Shown one piece after another: positions 29,348-39,800 of a stretch of 64,000 nucleotides of DNA; within the stretch, counting starts at the first letter, position 1; the number at the start of each line of letters is the position of its first letter. The stretch spans positions 1 to 64,000 of the forward strand of contig JADFYW010000008.1 of the NCBI GenBank assembly GCA_015232855.1, read 5' to 3'. Under the pieces are notes generated by a model. It searched no databases. It saw only the letters and a program-made list of their open reading frames with translations, and was not told the DNA's origin. The stretch is from Fibrobacteria bacterium (GTDB taxonomy: Bacteria; Fibrobacterota; Fibrobacteria; UBA11236; JADFYW01). Made by a program: the position numbers and the translations under genes.

Positions 29348-30448
29348 ATGGAGAATTTTATGTTTCTGAAAAATACCCTCATACTTTGCGGAGTTTTGCT
29401 TACCTTATTTTCCAATACCTATGGAAGCTCTGAAGCCGCTAGCACCTTTGATGTTACCTTCGATATGTATTCCGGACAACCCAATCCCGTGTGCACCCTT
29501 ACAGACTCCCTCTCCATTTCTCTTCTTAAGCATCGTATTGATTCTTACCGTATTTATTCCTTTTCTCATACGGGATGCCCTGAACCACTTACCGGCTCCG
29601 GATATCGAGGCATTCAAATGGTGCATAATGAAATACCGATAAGCGTTTCCAACGGCACGATAACCATACTCCATGGTCCTTTTTGTGATTATCGCAGTGA
29701 ATTAGAACAAATGGCTGTCCGTTTCTGTAAGTCAGAAACTTTTGGCACCCAAACAGATATAATGCAGATGGTTCCAGAAACTCTTTACCGCGACTTCACC
29801 ACTGACGGTTTATTTACCATTGAACAACCCTCAGGATCATTTTTTGTCGATTTCTCCTTGCTAGGCACAGGCTACCATTATTTGTCAGTTGGTCAGGATT
29901 CAGTACGAGGTTTTGATATTGTATTTTCGCTTGGTTCCGGGGTACGATACCTGTTTCAGGCCCCTCATGGTATGGCCGACATGGGTAATAACCAAGACTT
30001 TCCTGTCATTTCAGACATAAGGATTGCTACTGAAAAAACTGATTCCCTACTCAAACAATCCCGAGCCGCTTTTGACTCTTTGCATTTAGTGCCGCCCGAC
30101 ACCGGCTATCAGGAAAATTTTGGTCTGACTGAAGAGTTGACACCGGGACGTATGTTTGTCATTAAGACGGAGGAAAAGGCCTATGTTGCAGTTATCTTTA
30201 TTGGTTTCTATATCGGCGGCGTAGATAGGTACCACTTTTATTATTCCTATACCACCGACGGAATTTTCCGAAAAAACGGAGGACAGTCGGGTACTACACA
30301 TATGCACCGTGAATTGTTTCGGGAAAAAAATAATGCGAACATGGGGTCTCAGGGGAGATCTTCTGAACATGGTGATAGCTATAATGTCAGAGGTCAAAAG
30401 CTTCAGGATGCATCGTGCAAATTTCGCGAAGTAATTATGGTTCCTTAG
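29348..30448 (+). CDS. Hypothetical secreted protein
   Basis: Signal peptide; 366 aa; no recognised family. Confidence 0.55.
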   Translation: MENFMFLKNTLILCGVLLTLFSNTYGSSEAASTFDVTFDMYSGQPNPVCTLTDSLSISLLKHRIDSYRIYSFSHTGCPEPLTGSGYRGIQMVHNEIPISVSNGTITILHGPFCDYRSELEQMAVRFCKSETFGTQTDIMQMVPETLYRDFTTDGLFTIEQPSGSFFVDFSLLGTGYHYLSVGQDSVRGFDIVFSLGSGVRYLFQAPHGMADMGNNQDFPVISDIRIATEKTDSLLKQSRAAFDSLHLVPPDTGYQENFGLTEELTPGRMFVIKTEEKAYVAVIFIGFYIGGVDRYHFYYSYTTDGIFRKNGGQSGTTHMHRELFREKNNANMGSQGRSSEHGDSYNVRGQKLQDASCKFREVIMVP

Positions 30449-30783
30449 TAGTTTCTCGAATTTGCTTGAAGCTAGGTTTACCGGTTCTTCAACTACCTTG
30501 TTGTGACTTTTACCAGCTTATTATCAAGCGTACTCATCTCAAAAATAGCTTTTTCAAGTCATTTTTACCCATTTTTCCAATACTCCAACCATTATCCACA
30601 AACCTCACTTCGAGCCAGGTCGAGAAGTTCTGGGGAGCCATATTAAAAAGGTACTATCTGGTATTTATCGGTATTCAATTGAAATATTTGACCCTAAAAA
30701 AGGGGTATTCCTCTTTAAAAAAGGCCAAAAACTTCTTTTTTATTTAATAATTTTTCAAGTTTTTATATTCTTTGGTAAGAATA

Positions 30784-30799
30784 TGTGATCCTTATCACA
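30784..30799. promoter_or_regulatory. CRP-like binding site TGTGATCCTTATCACA
   Basis: Exact TGTGA-N6-TCACA, 65 bp upstream of the 30864 start codon. Confidence 0.6.
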
Positions 30800-30863
30800 G
30801 ATACACGCGTTGAAATAAAATATTTTAAGTGGCAAGAGCGATTTTTTTAAATTTGGGAATTTT

Positions 30864-33800
30864 ATGAAAAGATATCTTTCTTTCGTACTTATAGGGATAA
30901 TGACCATTACCCTTTTTAACTGCTTTTTAGATTCAACAAAAAGCAATGTGGACCAAACCGAGCCACCAATACCCGGCACAACCGGCTCTATCACCGGAAT
31001 GGTGTCTAATGAACTGGGAAGTGCGTTAAGGGGAGTATCAATTAGTGCTCAGGGCCCAAATGCCCGGTATTCTGCATTCAGTGACCAGATGGGGTCCTAT
31101 TCCTTTTTAGATATTCCAGGGGGGATCTATACGATAACCTTTAAAAAATATGGCTTTTCAGATGGAGCGTCACAATCTATAACCATTATCACGGGCGATA
31201 CCGTTATTGCCCAGGGAAGTGTACTCCAGAGCAATTTAATTACCATAAGGGGTCGTGTTATCATACCCGGACTGGCAAAACAGGGAGCCCGTTCGGCTCA
31301 AAAAGGCATAGGGATCGCTTTACCAAAACAATCCATTTCAACACAAACTGACAGTACTGGTACCTTCATTCTTGAAAATGTTGACCCCACCACCACCGAA
31401 AATATTGTTGCCGCAAAGAGTGGTTCAGGATGGGGTGACAAAACAGTAACACTCCTACCGGGTAAGGATACTGTTGAGGTGGAAATAACTCTTAATAAAG
31501 AAGGTGGTTCTATACAGGGAACGGTAGTAGGAATTGCCGATAAGCCATTACCCAATGTTCTGGTCGAGGCTATTGGGGGCGGAGTTTCAGCCATTACGGA
31601 CAGTGGAGGAAATTATCATTTAGCTAATGTTCCAAGCGGAGTCCCCATAGAGGTGGTAAGCGTGGAAAATACGAGCATTTCCGGGTTGATGGTGGATGAA
31701 GGCAGCCAGTTGGATGGGGTGGAACTTACACCTCAGGATACCATAGAACAAAACGGCATTAGTGTTTCAAGTAGTGAGTATGTTGTCCCTGATACGGGAA
31801 CCGTTACTCTCAGAGCTGATGTAAATCTAATGAACCGTTCCGGGTCGGAGAAGGTTTCCATGTTTATCTGGGATATGGATGGTGATGGTATATATGAAAC
31901 CGACGCCTCTGTTCCCACCGTTTCTTTAAATGAGGCGGGAAACAAATCTGTTTCTTATGGGGTGGTTACCGAATCTGGAGACAGTATAAAAGGAGCCCAA
32001 ATTGAAGTAAAGCGTGAACCGTCAATACCTGTTATCAAATTGGGGCAAGAGGTTATAGTGGATATAATCCCCCAGGAATTAACCAATTTGCCTGGAAATG
32101 CGACTTGTCTTTCAGGTGGCATCGTAAGCTATCAATGGGATTTTAACGGCGACGGAATTTTAGATTGGAAGAGACGTGATGGAGGAAAAGTAAAATACCG
32201 TTATTACAGAGCCGGTACCTATAAAGCTATGTTCCTGGTTATTTCATCTTCCGGCCAGCGTGATTCTGCATATATCGTCATAACGGTGAAGGACGTACCT
32301 CCCGCCTCATTACTCTCAGATGAAGTAGCTCAGCCTGAACTCATTAGCCCTCTCAGTGGAGACTTTGTAGGTACAGACGTGTTATTGCGCTGGACCAATG
32401 TGGGCGCAGAAAGCTACAGCGTTATTATGGACGAAAGTACCCCTCCGTCTACTATATTAAGCAATGGCATTACTGCCGACTATTTATATGTAACCGGTCT
32501 CACTCCCGGGATGACCTATTACCTGAAAATTATAGCCCATAAAGGTTTAAATTCAGCCGAATCGTTTTGTACAAAAATTATTGCCAGCATATCCAGTAAC
32601 ACCGCTCCTCATTTTCTGACCCTACCAGAAGCAATGTTGTCTACTGTGGTTTCTGGTAATGAGTACCGTGATACCGTCCAGGCAACTGATGCTGAAAACG
32701 ATATTCTGCAAATCAGCTTTTTGGATAGCGTCGCAGGTATGACTATTAATAATGGTATCTTAAGCTGGACCCCCGGATCTGCCGATACCGGTGTCCATTC
32801 AGTTTCTCTGGTAGCAGATGATGCCAAAGGGGGGCGAGACACCCTGACCTGGTCTGTTAGAGTGATTAATTCAAGCGATGCATCCCTTTTATCCCTTGGA
32901 GTTTCTGCAGGTACACTTTCTCCCGAATTTTCTTCTGCAACTGCTACCTATTCTGTTTACGTTGGTAATGAACAGGGGTCACTATTTATCAGTCCTGTGG
33001 TTTCTCACCCCGAAGCAAAAGTATTTGTCAATAGCATTACGGTTCCGTACGGCGATTCTACAGAAATTTCTCTTTCTATAGGGAGTAATCTCGTTACTAT
33101 TGATGTAACTGCTGCGGATGGGGTAAGCACAAAACGCTATACCGTCACCATAACCAGACTTGGGGCTGATAATGCCGTCCTGGCTGGTCTTTCATTATCA
33201 GCAGGGATGTTAACTCCTCGTTTTCAGCCAGACAGCATTTACTATTCAGCAGTAGTAGTAAATGAAATCGACAGCATAGCGATTCTTCCTACAGCGGGAG
33301 ACATTAACGCCTCCATTACCGTTAATGGAGTGGAGGTGCAATCTGGGACTTTGTCGGCATTGTTGCCTCTGAATGTAGGAAGCAATAGGATCAGTGTTAA
33401 GGTAACCGCCCAGAATCAGACAAGCAGCAATACCTATAGTATTAGCATCACCAGGCAGGGAAACTCTAATGCCTACCTCTCTGGTATCGCGATAGCCCCT
33501 GAGTCTCTGACGCCCCAATTCAATCCGACCGTACTTTCCTATTCGGCTGCCCTTAAATATACTGATTCTCTATTAAGGGTTGTTCCCACAGCTGTCTCCC
33601 CAAAAACAACCATTTCGGTAAATAACGATACCGTGATTTCCGGCACATCATCATTACATATTCCTTTGGCTGTAGGCGATAATCTGATAAATGTTATTAC
33701 CACTGCAGAAGACGGTATGACCAGGCTGACTTATTACCTGGTCATTACTCGTGAAGCTGAGCCGAATATTAATTTATCAGCACTTGTTTCTTCTACGGGA

Positions 33801-35852
33801 AACTGGACACCGGATTTTAATGGAAGCAGCGAACTCTATACGGTTACTGTTTCCAGCAGTATATCTCGTATTACCTTTACACCCACAGCTTTGGATTCCA
33901 CTGCCACGATTACTGTCGGTTCCCAAACGGTGAGCTCCGGAACGAGCTCAGACTCAATTAACCTTATTACAGGTAATAATACCGTAAATATTGTTGTAAC
34001 CGCAGAGAATGGGGTTACTAAAAAAACATATACCATTACGGTAAGGAGATTATCAAACTCAGCTACTCTTAACGCTCTTACCTCTTCCGGTGGGACTTTG
34101 TCACCAAACTTTAATTCTATCAACACATCGTATGTTTTTGCGGTCTCGAATAGTACTTCTAACGTTACCTTTACCCCTACAGCAACAGATTCAAATGCAA
34201 CGATTACTGTAAACGGGGACACCGTGATTTCGGGCAACGAGTCCAATCCCGTAAATTTAATCGTGGGAAACAATCCCATCCCGGTTGTTGTCACAGCTGA
34301 AGATGGAATTACTATCAGGACTTATACGGTTACCATAGACAGAGCGCCCAGTACTGATGCTACCTTATCTAACCTTATTGTTTCAAAAGGGTCCCTTTCT
34401 CCTGTATTTAGTTCCGATGAACCTAAATACATTGATTCTATACCCTGGTATGAATCTTACATAGCCTTCACTCCAACGGCTTCCCATGCCCAGGCAAAAA
34501 TTAAGATCGAAAATCAAGATGTTGTCTCCGGAGAGATGTCAGACTCGATTAATATTAATAAAGGAGGTCCCGTTCCCATAACAATCATCGTTACCGCCGA
34601 AGATGGTGTGACCTTAAAAGAATATGTGGTTATGGTAACTCCATTTAATTTGCCTCCAGAAATTACAGGAATGCAAAATGTTTCCATTGATTTCCGAGAG
34701 CCTTTTGAAAACATAAATCTTGATGATTATGTAGCGGACCCCGATCATCACGATAGCACTCTAATTTGGGAAGTTGATACTATTATTACGGATAACAATG
34801 GCTTTACGCCATTAGAAGTAACCATAGGATCTCCTTTGCATAACACCTCATTTAGTATACCAACAGGAGCTGACTGGTATGGATCCAATACTATTCGTTT
34901 TTCTGCACGAGACCCTCGTGGTGGCAGAGATACCGCAAGTGTTATCTATTCTATGTCTGGCTGGAAGTCTTATAGTCAACATATTTCCAGTAATATACAG
35001 ACTATTGCTTTTCCAAGTCCGGACACCGGATTTTTCATAGCCCTTGACGAGGAAATTATTTTCCGCACCATTGATCAGGGAAAAAACTGGAGTCCTATCC
35101 ATTTTAAGGATGCTGGTGCATCTCTCTATGATATGTATTTTCTCAATAAATCTATCGGTTGGGCTTCGGGAAGTAATGGACAAGTATTACGAACCAGCGA
35201 TGCTGGTGAAACCTGGAATTCTCCTACCACTACAAATAATCTGGCAACTTATTACGGTGTTCATTTTTCCGATGCAACTAATGGCTGGGTAGCAGGAATA
35301 AAAGGCGGAATCACGGTGCTTCCCTGTGTTGCGAAAACAACTAATGCTGGACTTACCTGGACAGAAACAACTACTCCTGGCACACCGCTTAACACGGTTC
35401 ATAGTTTCTCAACTGACGAAGCTTTAGTTGCGGGAAATGATGGTAACATTTACCGGACCGTTAACGGAGGTGCGTCATGGACAACAGTACATACCGGAAC
35501 CGAAAGTATCTATTCCATGTTTTTTATCGACTCTAAAAATGGTTGGGCCGGTGCGGCACATTCAGTTTATCGTACTACTGACGGAGGCCTGAACTGGACT
35601 GCATCTACTTTGGCTCCTGTCCAATACATATATCAAGTAAAGTCTGTACACTTTGTAAATAATCAGCTTGGATGGGCCATAGGTCATGGTCAGGTGCCTG
35701 GTGTTTACAAGACCATCGATGGCGGGGTAACCTGGACAGAAATCCCAAGTAATTATTCTATAAATTATGCGTTCTCCATTGTGGGCTTTGGTACTCACGA
35801 AGCAATAATCGCTAATGGTACTGATGTAAACAGATACGGACCTAATCCATAG
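30864..35852 (+). CDS. Giant lipoprotein: carboxypeptidase-regulatory-like, PKD/Fn3/Ig, tandem cadherin-like beta-sandwich repeats, C-terminal YCF48/BNR-like propeller
   Basis: Lipobox TLFNC; about 7 LS.G.LSPxFxxxxxxYxxxV...VTAEDGxTxxTYTxTxxR units; GWASGSNGQVLRTSDAGETW-type repeats. Confidence 0.9.
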   Translation: MKRYLSFVLIGIMTITLFNCFLDSTKSNVDQTEPPIPGTTGSITGMVSNELGSALRGVSISAQGPNARYSAFSDQMGSYSFLDIPGGIYTITFKKYGFSDGASQSITIITGDTVIAQGSVLQSNLITIRGRVIIPGLAKQGARSAQKGIGIALPKQSISTQTDSTGTFILENVDPTTTENIVAAKSGSGWGDKTVTLLPGKDTVEVEITLNKEGGSIQGTVVGIADKPLPNVLVEAIGGGVSAITDSGGNYHLANVPSGVPIEVVSVENTSISGLMVDEGSQLDGVELTPQDTIEQNGISVSSSEYVVPDTGTVTLRADVNLMNRSGSEKVSMFIWDMDGDGIYETDASVPTVSLNEAGNKSVSYGVVTESGDSIKGAQIEVKREPSIPVIKLGQEVIVDIIPQELTNLPGNATCLSGGIVSYQWDFNGDGILDWKRRDGGKVKYRYYRAGTYKAMFLVISSSGQRDSAYIVITVKDVPPASLLSDEVAQPELISPLSGDFVGTDVLLRWTNVGAESYSVIMDESTPPSTILSNGITADYLYVTGLTPGMTYYLKIIAHKGLNSAESFCTKIIASISSNTAPHFLTLPEAMLSTVVSGNEYRDTVQATDAENDILQISFLDSVAGMTINNGILSWTPGSADTGVHSVSLVADDAKGGRDTLTWSVRVINSSDASLLSLGVSAGTLSPEFSSATATYSVYVGNEQGSLFISPVVSHPEAKVFVNSITVPYGDSTEISLSIGSNLVTIDVTAADGVSTKRYTVTITRLGADNAVLAGLSLSAGMLTPRFQPDSIYYSAVVVNEIDSIAILPTAGDINASITVNGVEVQSGTLSALLPLNVGSNRISVKVTAQNQTSSNTYSISITRQGNSNAYLSGIAIAPESLTPQFNPTVLSYSAALKYTDSLLRVVPTAVSPKTTISVNNDTVISGTSSLHIPLAVGDNLINVITTAEDGMTRLTYYLVITREAEPNINLSALVSSTGNWTPDFNGSSELYTVTVSSSISRITFTPTALDSTATITVGSQTVSSGTSSDSINLITGNNTVNIVVTAENGVTKKTYTITVRRLSNSATLNALTSSGGTLSPNFNSINTSYVFAVSNSTSNVTFTPTATDSNATITVNGDTVISGNESNPVNLIVGNNPIPVVVTAEDGITIRTYTVTIDRAPSTDATLSNLIVSKGSLSPVFSSDEPKYIDSIPWYESYIAFTPTASHAQAKIKIENQDVVSGEMSDSININKGGPVPITIIVTAEDGVTLKEYVVMVTPFNLPPEITGMQNVSIDFREPFENINLDDYVADPDHHDSTLIWEVDTIITDNNGFTPLEVTIGSPLHNTSFSIPTGADWYGSNTIRFSARDPRGGRDTASVIYSMSGWKSYSQHISSNIQTIAFPSPDTGFFIALDEEIIFRTIDQGKNWSPIHFKDAGASLYDMYFLNKSIGWASGSNGQVLRTSDAGETWNSPTTTNNLATYYGVHFSDATNGWVAGIKGGITVLPCVAKTTNAGLTWTETTTPGTPLNTVHSFSTDEALVAGNDGNIYRTVNGGASWTTVHTGTESIYSMFFIDSKNGWAGAAHSVYRTTDGGLNWTASTLAPVQYIYQVKSVHFVNNQLGWAIGHGQVPGVYKTIDGGVTWTEIPSNYSINYAFSIVGFGTHEAIIANGTDVNRYGPNP

Positions 35853-36003
35853 TTTTTAAAATGTCCCAACAGCTTAGGATTGTACGATGTTAGCGTAAAG
35901 GTGTTGGAAAGGTGCAGTGATTGGGATGTTGAAGACTATTATGCAAGCAGCCCCGCAAAGGCCCTACTTGGTCATTTTAGCTTTTGTCATTTAATCTTTG
36001 AAA

Positions 36004-36825
36004 ATGAATTCCTTAAAAAAACCACACCTAACGATTCTTATCGCCACATGGAATAGAACAGAACTTCTTCGTAAGAGATCGCTGCCATCTCTAAGAAAAC
36101 AATCCTTTGCACCTTCACGAGTTATTTTAGTAGATAACTCCGAAAAGAAATTTCATATTCAGAATCAACAAATATTTGAAAAGTGCATACCATCAGAGTG
36201 GAACCCAGTATACATTAAAAATAGTTGCCATCAGGGGAATGCTTTTTCATGGAACATGGGATTAGAGTGGATCAGAAATAATACTCCTGAAACATGGGTG
36301 GCAATTCTTGATGATGACGATCTGTGGGAGCCCAATCACCTTGAACTATGCATTAATGCCGTTGAAACAAACCTGGATTGTGTTATTTCTGGTATCCAAA
36401 CAGTGTTAGATGGAACACTACTCAAACCGAAAAACATTGACCAATTTACAGTTTCAGACTTTTTAAGTGGAAATCCGGGGTGGGAAGGTTCAAATACTTT
36501 TTTGAGATATACAGCGTTTGAAGAAGTCGGTTTTTTTGACGAAGACTTATCCTGCACGCATGATCGAGACTTGGCTATCAGGTTACTTTCCAACTCCAAA
36601 TTTAAGTATAAGATTGTACCGAAGATAACGGTTAAACACTTTATTGAAACGAACAGATTATCATTGACAATCAGTCCTAAGAAAAAAGTTGGCATGATTC
36701 AATTCTGGAATAAGCATAATTCTAAAATGACCACTTTAAATAAGGAAGCCTTTCTTAAGAGAGCAAAAGATTTGTTTAACCTGGATAAAGAATTGTTTGA
36801 AGAGTATGTCATTAGCGAAATTTAA
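36004..36825 (+). CDS. Family 2 glycosyltransferase
   Basis: LTILIATWNRTELLRKRSLPSLRKQSF...ILDDDDLWEPNH. Confidence 0.88.
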   Translation: MNSLKKPHLTILIATWNRTELLRKRSLPSLRKQSFAPSRVILVDNSEKKFHIQNQQIFEKCIPSEWNPVYIKNSCHQGNAFSWNMGLEWIRNNTPETWVAILDDDDLWEPNHLELCINAVETNLDCVISGIQTVLDGTLLKPKNIDQFTVSDFLSGNPGWEGSNTFLRYTAFEEVGFFDEDLSCTHDRDLAIRLLSNSKFKYKIVPKITVKHFIETNRLSLTISPKKKVGMIQFWNKHNSKMTTLNKEAFLKRAKDLFNLDKELFEEYVISEI

Positions 36826-39800
36826 AGATCATTTATCCGGGCACAAACTGCATTATAACTCAGAAAATGTATTTAATGCTGAAATCGTTGTTTCTGTTGC
36901 CATGAAAAATGCTAGGCAATCCATTAGACAATGCCTTCTCTCAATTTTAAATCAGCAAAAGGTAAGTGACATTGCAATATTTCTTCTTGATGATAGTTCC
37001 GAAGATAAATGGGATGAAAAGATTATCGATCTTTTACGTTCACCACAATTAGTCTTATATCAGTGTCATGAAGGAAAAATAACCAGAATTAGAAATCTTC
37101 AATTAAAACTAGCCAAAGAAATTTTCCCTCTTTGTCGATGGTTTGGTAGGTTGGATGCTGATGATCAACTAGCACATAGATATTCCATTTTTGAAACCCT
37201 TGAACCGGTTTTAAACAAAAAAACACCTTTTAAATGGGTATTAGCAGGAAATACATTAAAGCTAGACGGAAAATTATTGAAGAGAAGAAACTTTCCATCA
37301 GAAAGCCTCTTAACAAGGAAGGGGTTGCTAAAGGTTACATTTGAAATGAGCCATGGGATTCCTGAAGCTGAGTTACCCTCTTGTAATCTTTGGTTACATA
37401 AAGAATTGAATGTTACCTATCCTTCGGTTCTAAGTGGTGAGGATCATTGGTTAGTCGCCTTTCTTTTGTTTTATAAATCAAATATTGGCCTGCTTCGAAC
37501 AACAACAACTTATGCATGTTATAATCTTGAAGGAATCGCGACAACAAATGCCAGGCAGTCAAATAGTTTTTTGTATTCGCGACAACTGTTACATAACAGT
37601 GTGTTAAACTGGCTTAATACTCATAATAATAACGGGAAAGAATTCGTTTTGGGCTGGGGAAAAGAATCCATTGTTTATAAAAAATGTGATTATATCTTTA
37701 AAATTTTCAATGAAGGAATTTTAACTGAAAAACAAGTAGACTGGTTGAAAGTAAACCTGAGGTCACCTTACTTCCCCGTTCCAACTTGGAAGAAAGAGAA
37801 CCATCATTGGATTGCAAAATACACTTTTCAAGAAATGAAGCCTTTGGAAACACTTTCTCAAAAGGCAATCAGCAGGTTTATTCAATATTGCTTGAATCAT
37901 AATATCGTATGTCTTGACTTTGCCGATTACAACTGCGGAAGCGTGAATGGAGAAGTATTTTATTTCGATATAGGCAGAGATATTCAATCATTTAAAATAA
38001 CCTATTTCCGGGATATGTGCGCACGAATCTATGTGTTATTTATTCTTAAGTGGACTCATTATGAACTAAAAAAAAACACGAAACGTTTTCGTGATAATGA
38101 AGAGGCGTTAAAGAATATTCCTGGTTTTGAGGAGTTTTATAAAAAAGAATTAACCTTATGGATAAGCAGTCAACAAAAAAATGAGCACCTGCCTCTTCTT
38201 ACTAATCAGGTAAAACGATCTGACAAGGTTAGTCTTCTGATTAAGTCCTGTGCTATGGACGCCCCTACTTTCGAAATTCAAATACATCACATTTTAGAGC
38301 AATTGTGTGAAACCCAAAGATATTTTGAATTAATTTTATTGATCGATTCCCGTAGACAAAATTTTTTAAGGGAACACAATAGTGGTAACTATGACAAGGT
38401 TGTTAAAATATCTCAAAATTTATTACGTGAAGGAAAAATTGATAGACTTTTAATTGCCCCTGATTCTCAAGATAAGCAGCTTGTAGAAAAAGTGTATAAA
38501 CATTGGTTTGGCGTTCATTCAAAACAAACACATACCTTTAAAGGGGTTCCTATATTTTCTCAACTTTGGGCATTTGAACAAGTACATACCCGATATGTAT
38601 TGCAACTTGATTGCGATGTAATGATTTGCCGTCGAAACCAGAAGCATGATTATCTTCATGATATGTTAACCGTAATTCAGGAAGAATCTGTGCTCTCTGT
38701 CGGGTTCAATATTCCTCACTCTATTGATTCAAAATTTATCGATTATCATTCTCCTTATGGCGGTTTCACTCCTGAGGTAAGATTTGGATTATTGGATTTG
38801 GAACGGATAAAATCCAAGAGACCTTTTCCGAATACTACCCATGAAGGATTTTTAACAAAAACCTGGTATCGTTCCATTGAGCAGTTCCAAAAACAAAATG
38901 GTTTGAAAAGTTTGCGCGGAGGAAGTTCTGAAAGCTATTACATTCATCCTCCAAACCTATATAAAAATGATATCTTTTATTATTTGAGACTAATGGATCT
39001 TGTCGAGCAGGACCAACTTCCAGAAATTCAGTATGGTAAGTGGGACATTATAGGTTCTCTAAACGATTGGAAATATCCCTCTAGGAACGAAGAATTGATT
39101 GTTCTTATCATGGGAAGAAATACTAACCGCTATCAACAGGAGCGATGTTTAAATTCCCTTTTTGCCCAACGCTTTAATGGATGGGGGGCCATCATAGTAG
39201 ATGATGCTTCTGCACAAAAATCGCAAATACATTTGATTAATTTAATATCTCAATACAAAAAACAAGTCACTTTGGTAAATAGAAAAACTAGATATGGAAA
39301 AGCAAAAAATGAGTGGGAATTACTCAACGAAATATGCATAAATCCAGAATCGCAAATCATTATTTTGGATATGGATGATTGTTTCATTCATAGCCGGGTT
39401 TTGGATCGAATTTATATTGAGTATAAAAAAGGATATGAAATTATCCTTGGGGGGATGTTTCGTTCGGATAAACCAATTAAACGTTATAAAGTACGTTTCG
39501 ATGATGTAAATAAACCGGATGCGGGAAATATTTGGATTCATTTGCGAAGCTTTCGTTTCTGTCTTTTCTCAAGGTTAACAACAGAGAATTTGAAGATTGA
39601 TGGAAAGTGGGCTGCATTTTGTGACGACTTCGCAATGATGATTCCCATGGTAAAACAAGCATCGCAGCATATCATGATAGAGGAATACCTCTACTTACAT
39701 GAAAGAAGCACTCCAAACACCAAAACAACCAGGCACATCAAAGACAAGGAAATATTTCATTTCACTAAAAGCAAATCAAGAGCGTTTAAAAAGAGAGCTA

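Noticed and set aside
30415-30747. 110-aa ORF after the secreted protein gene
   Set aside because: Starts inside the upstream CDS in another frame; composition looks like translated AT-rich non-coding DNA.
31298-35798. Multiple antisense and alternate-frame ORFs inside the 1662-aa lipoprotein gene
   Set aside because: Low-complexity shadow ORFs of a repeat-rich gene; no start context or family signals.
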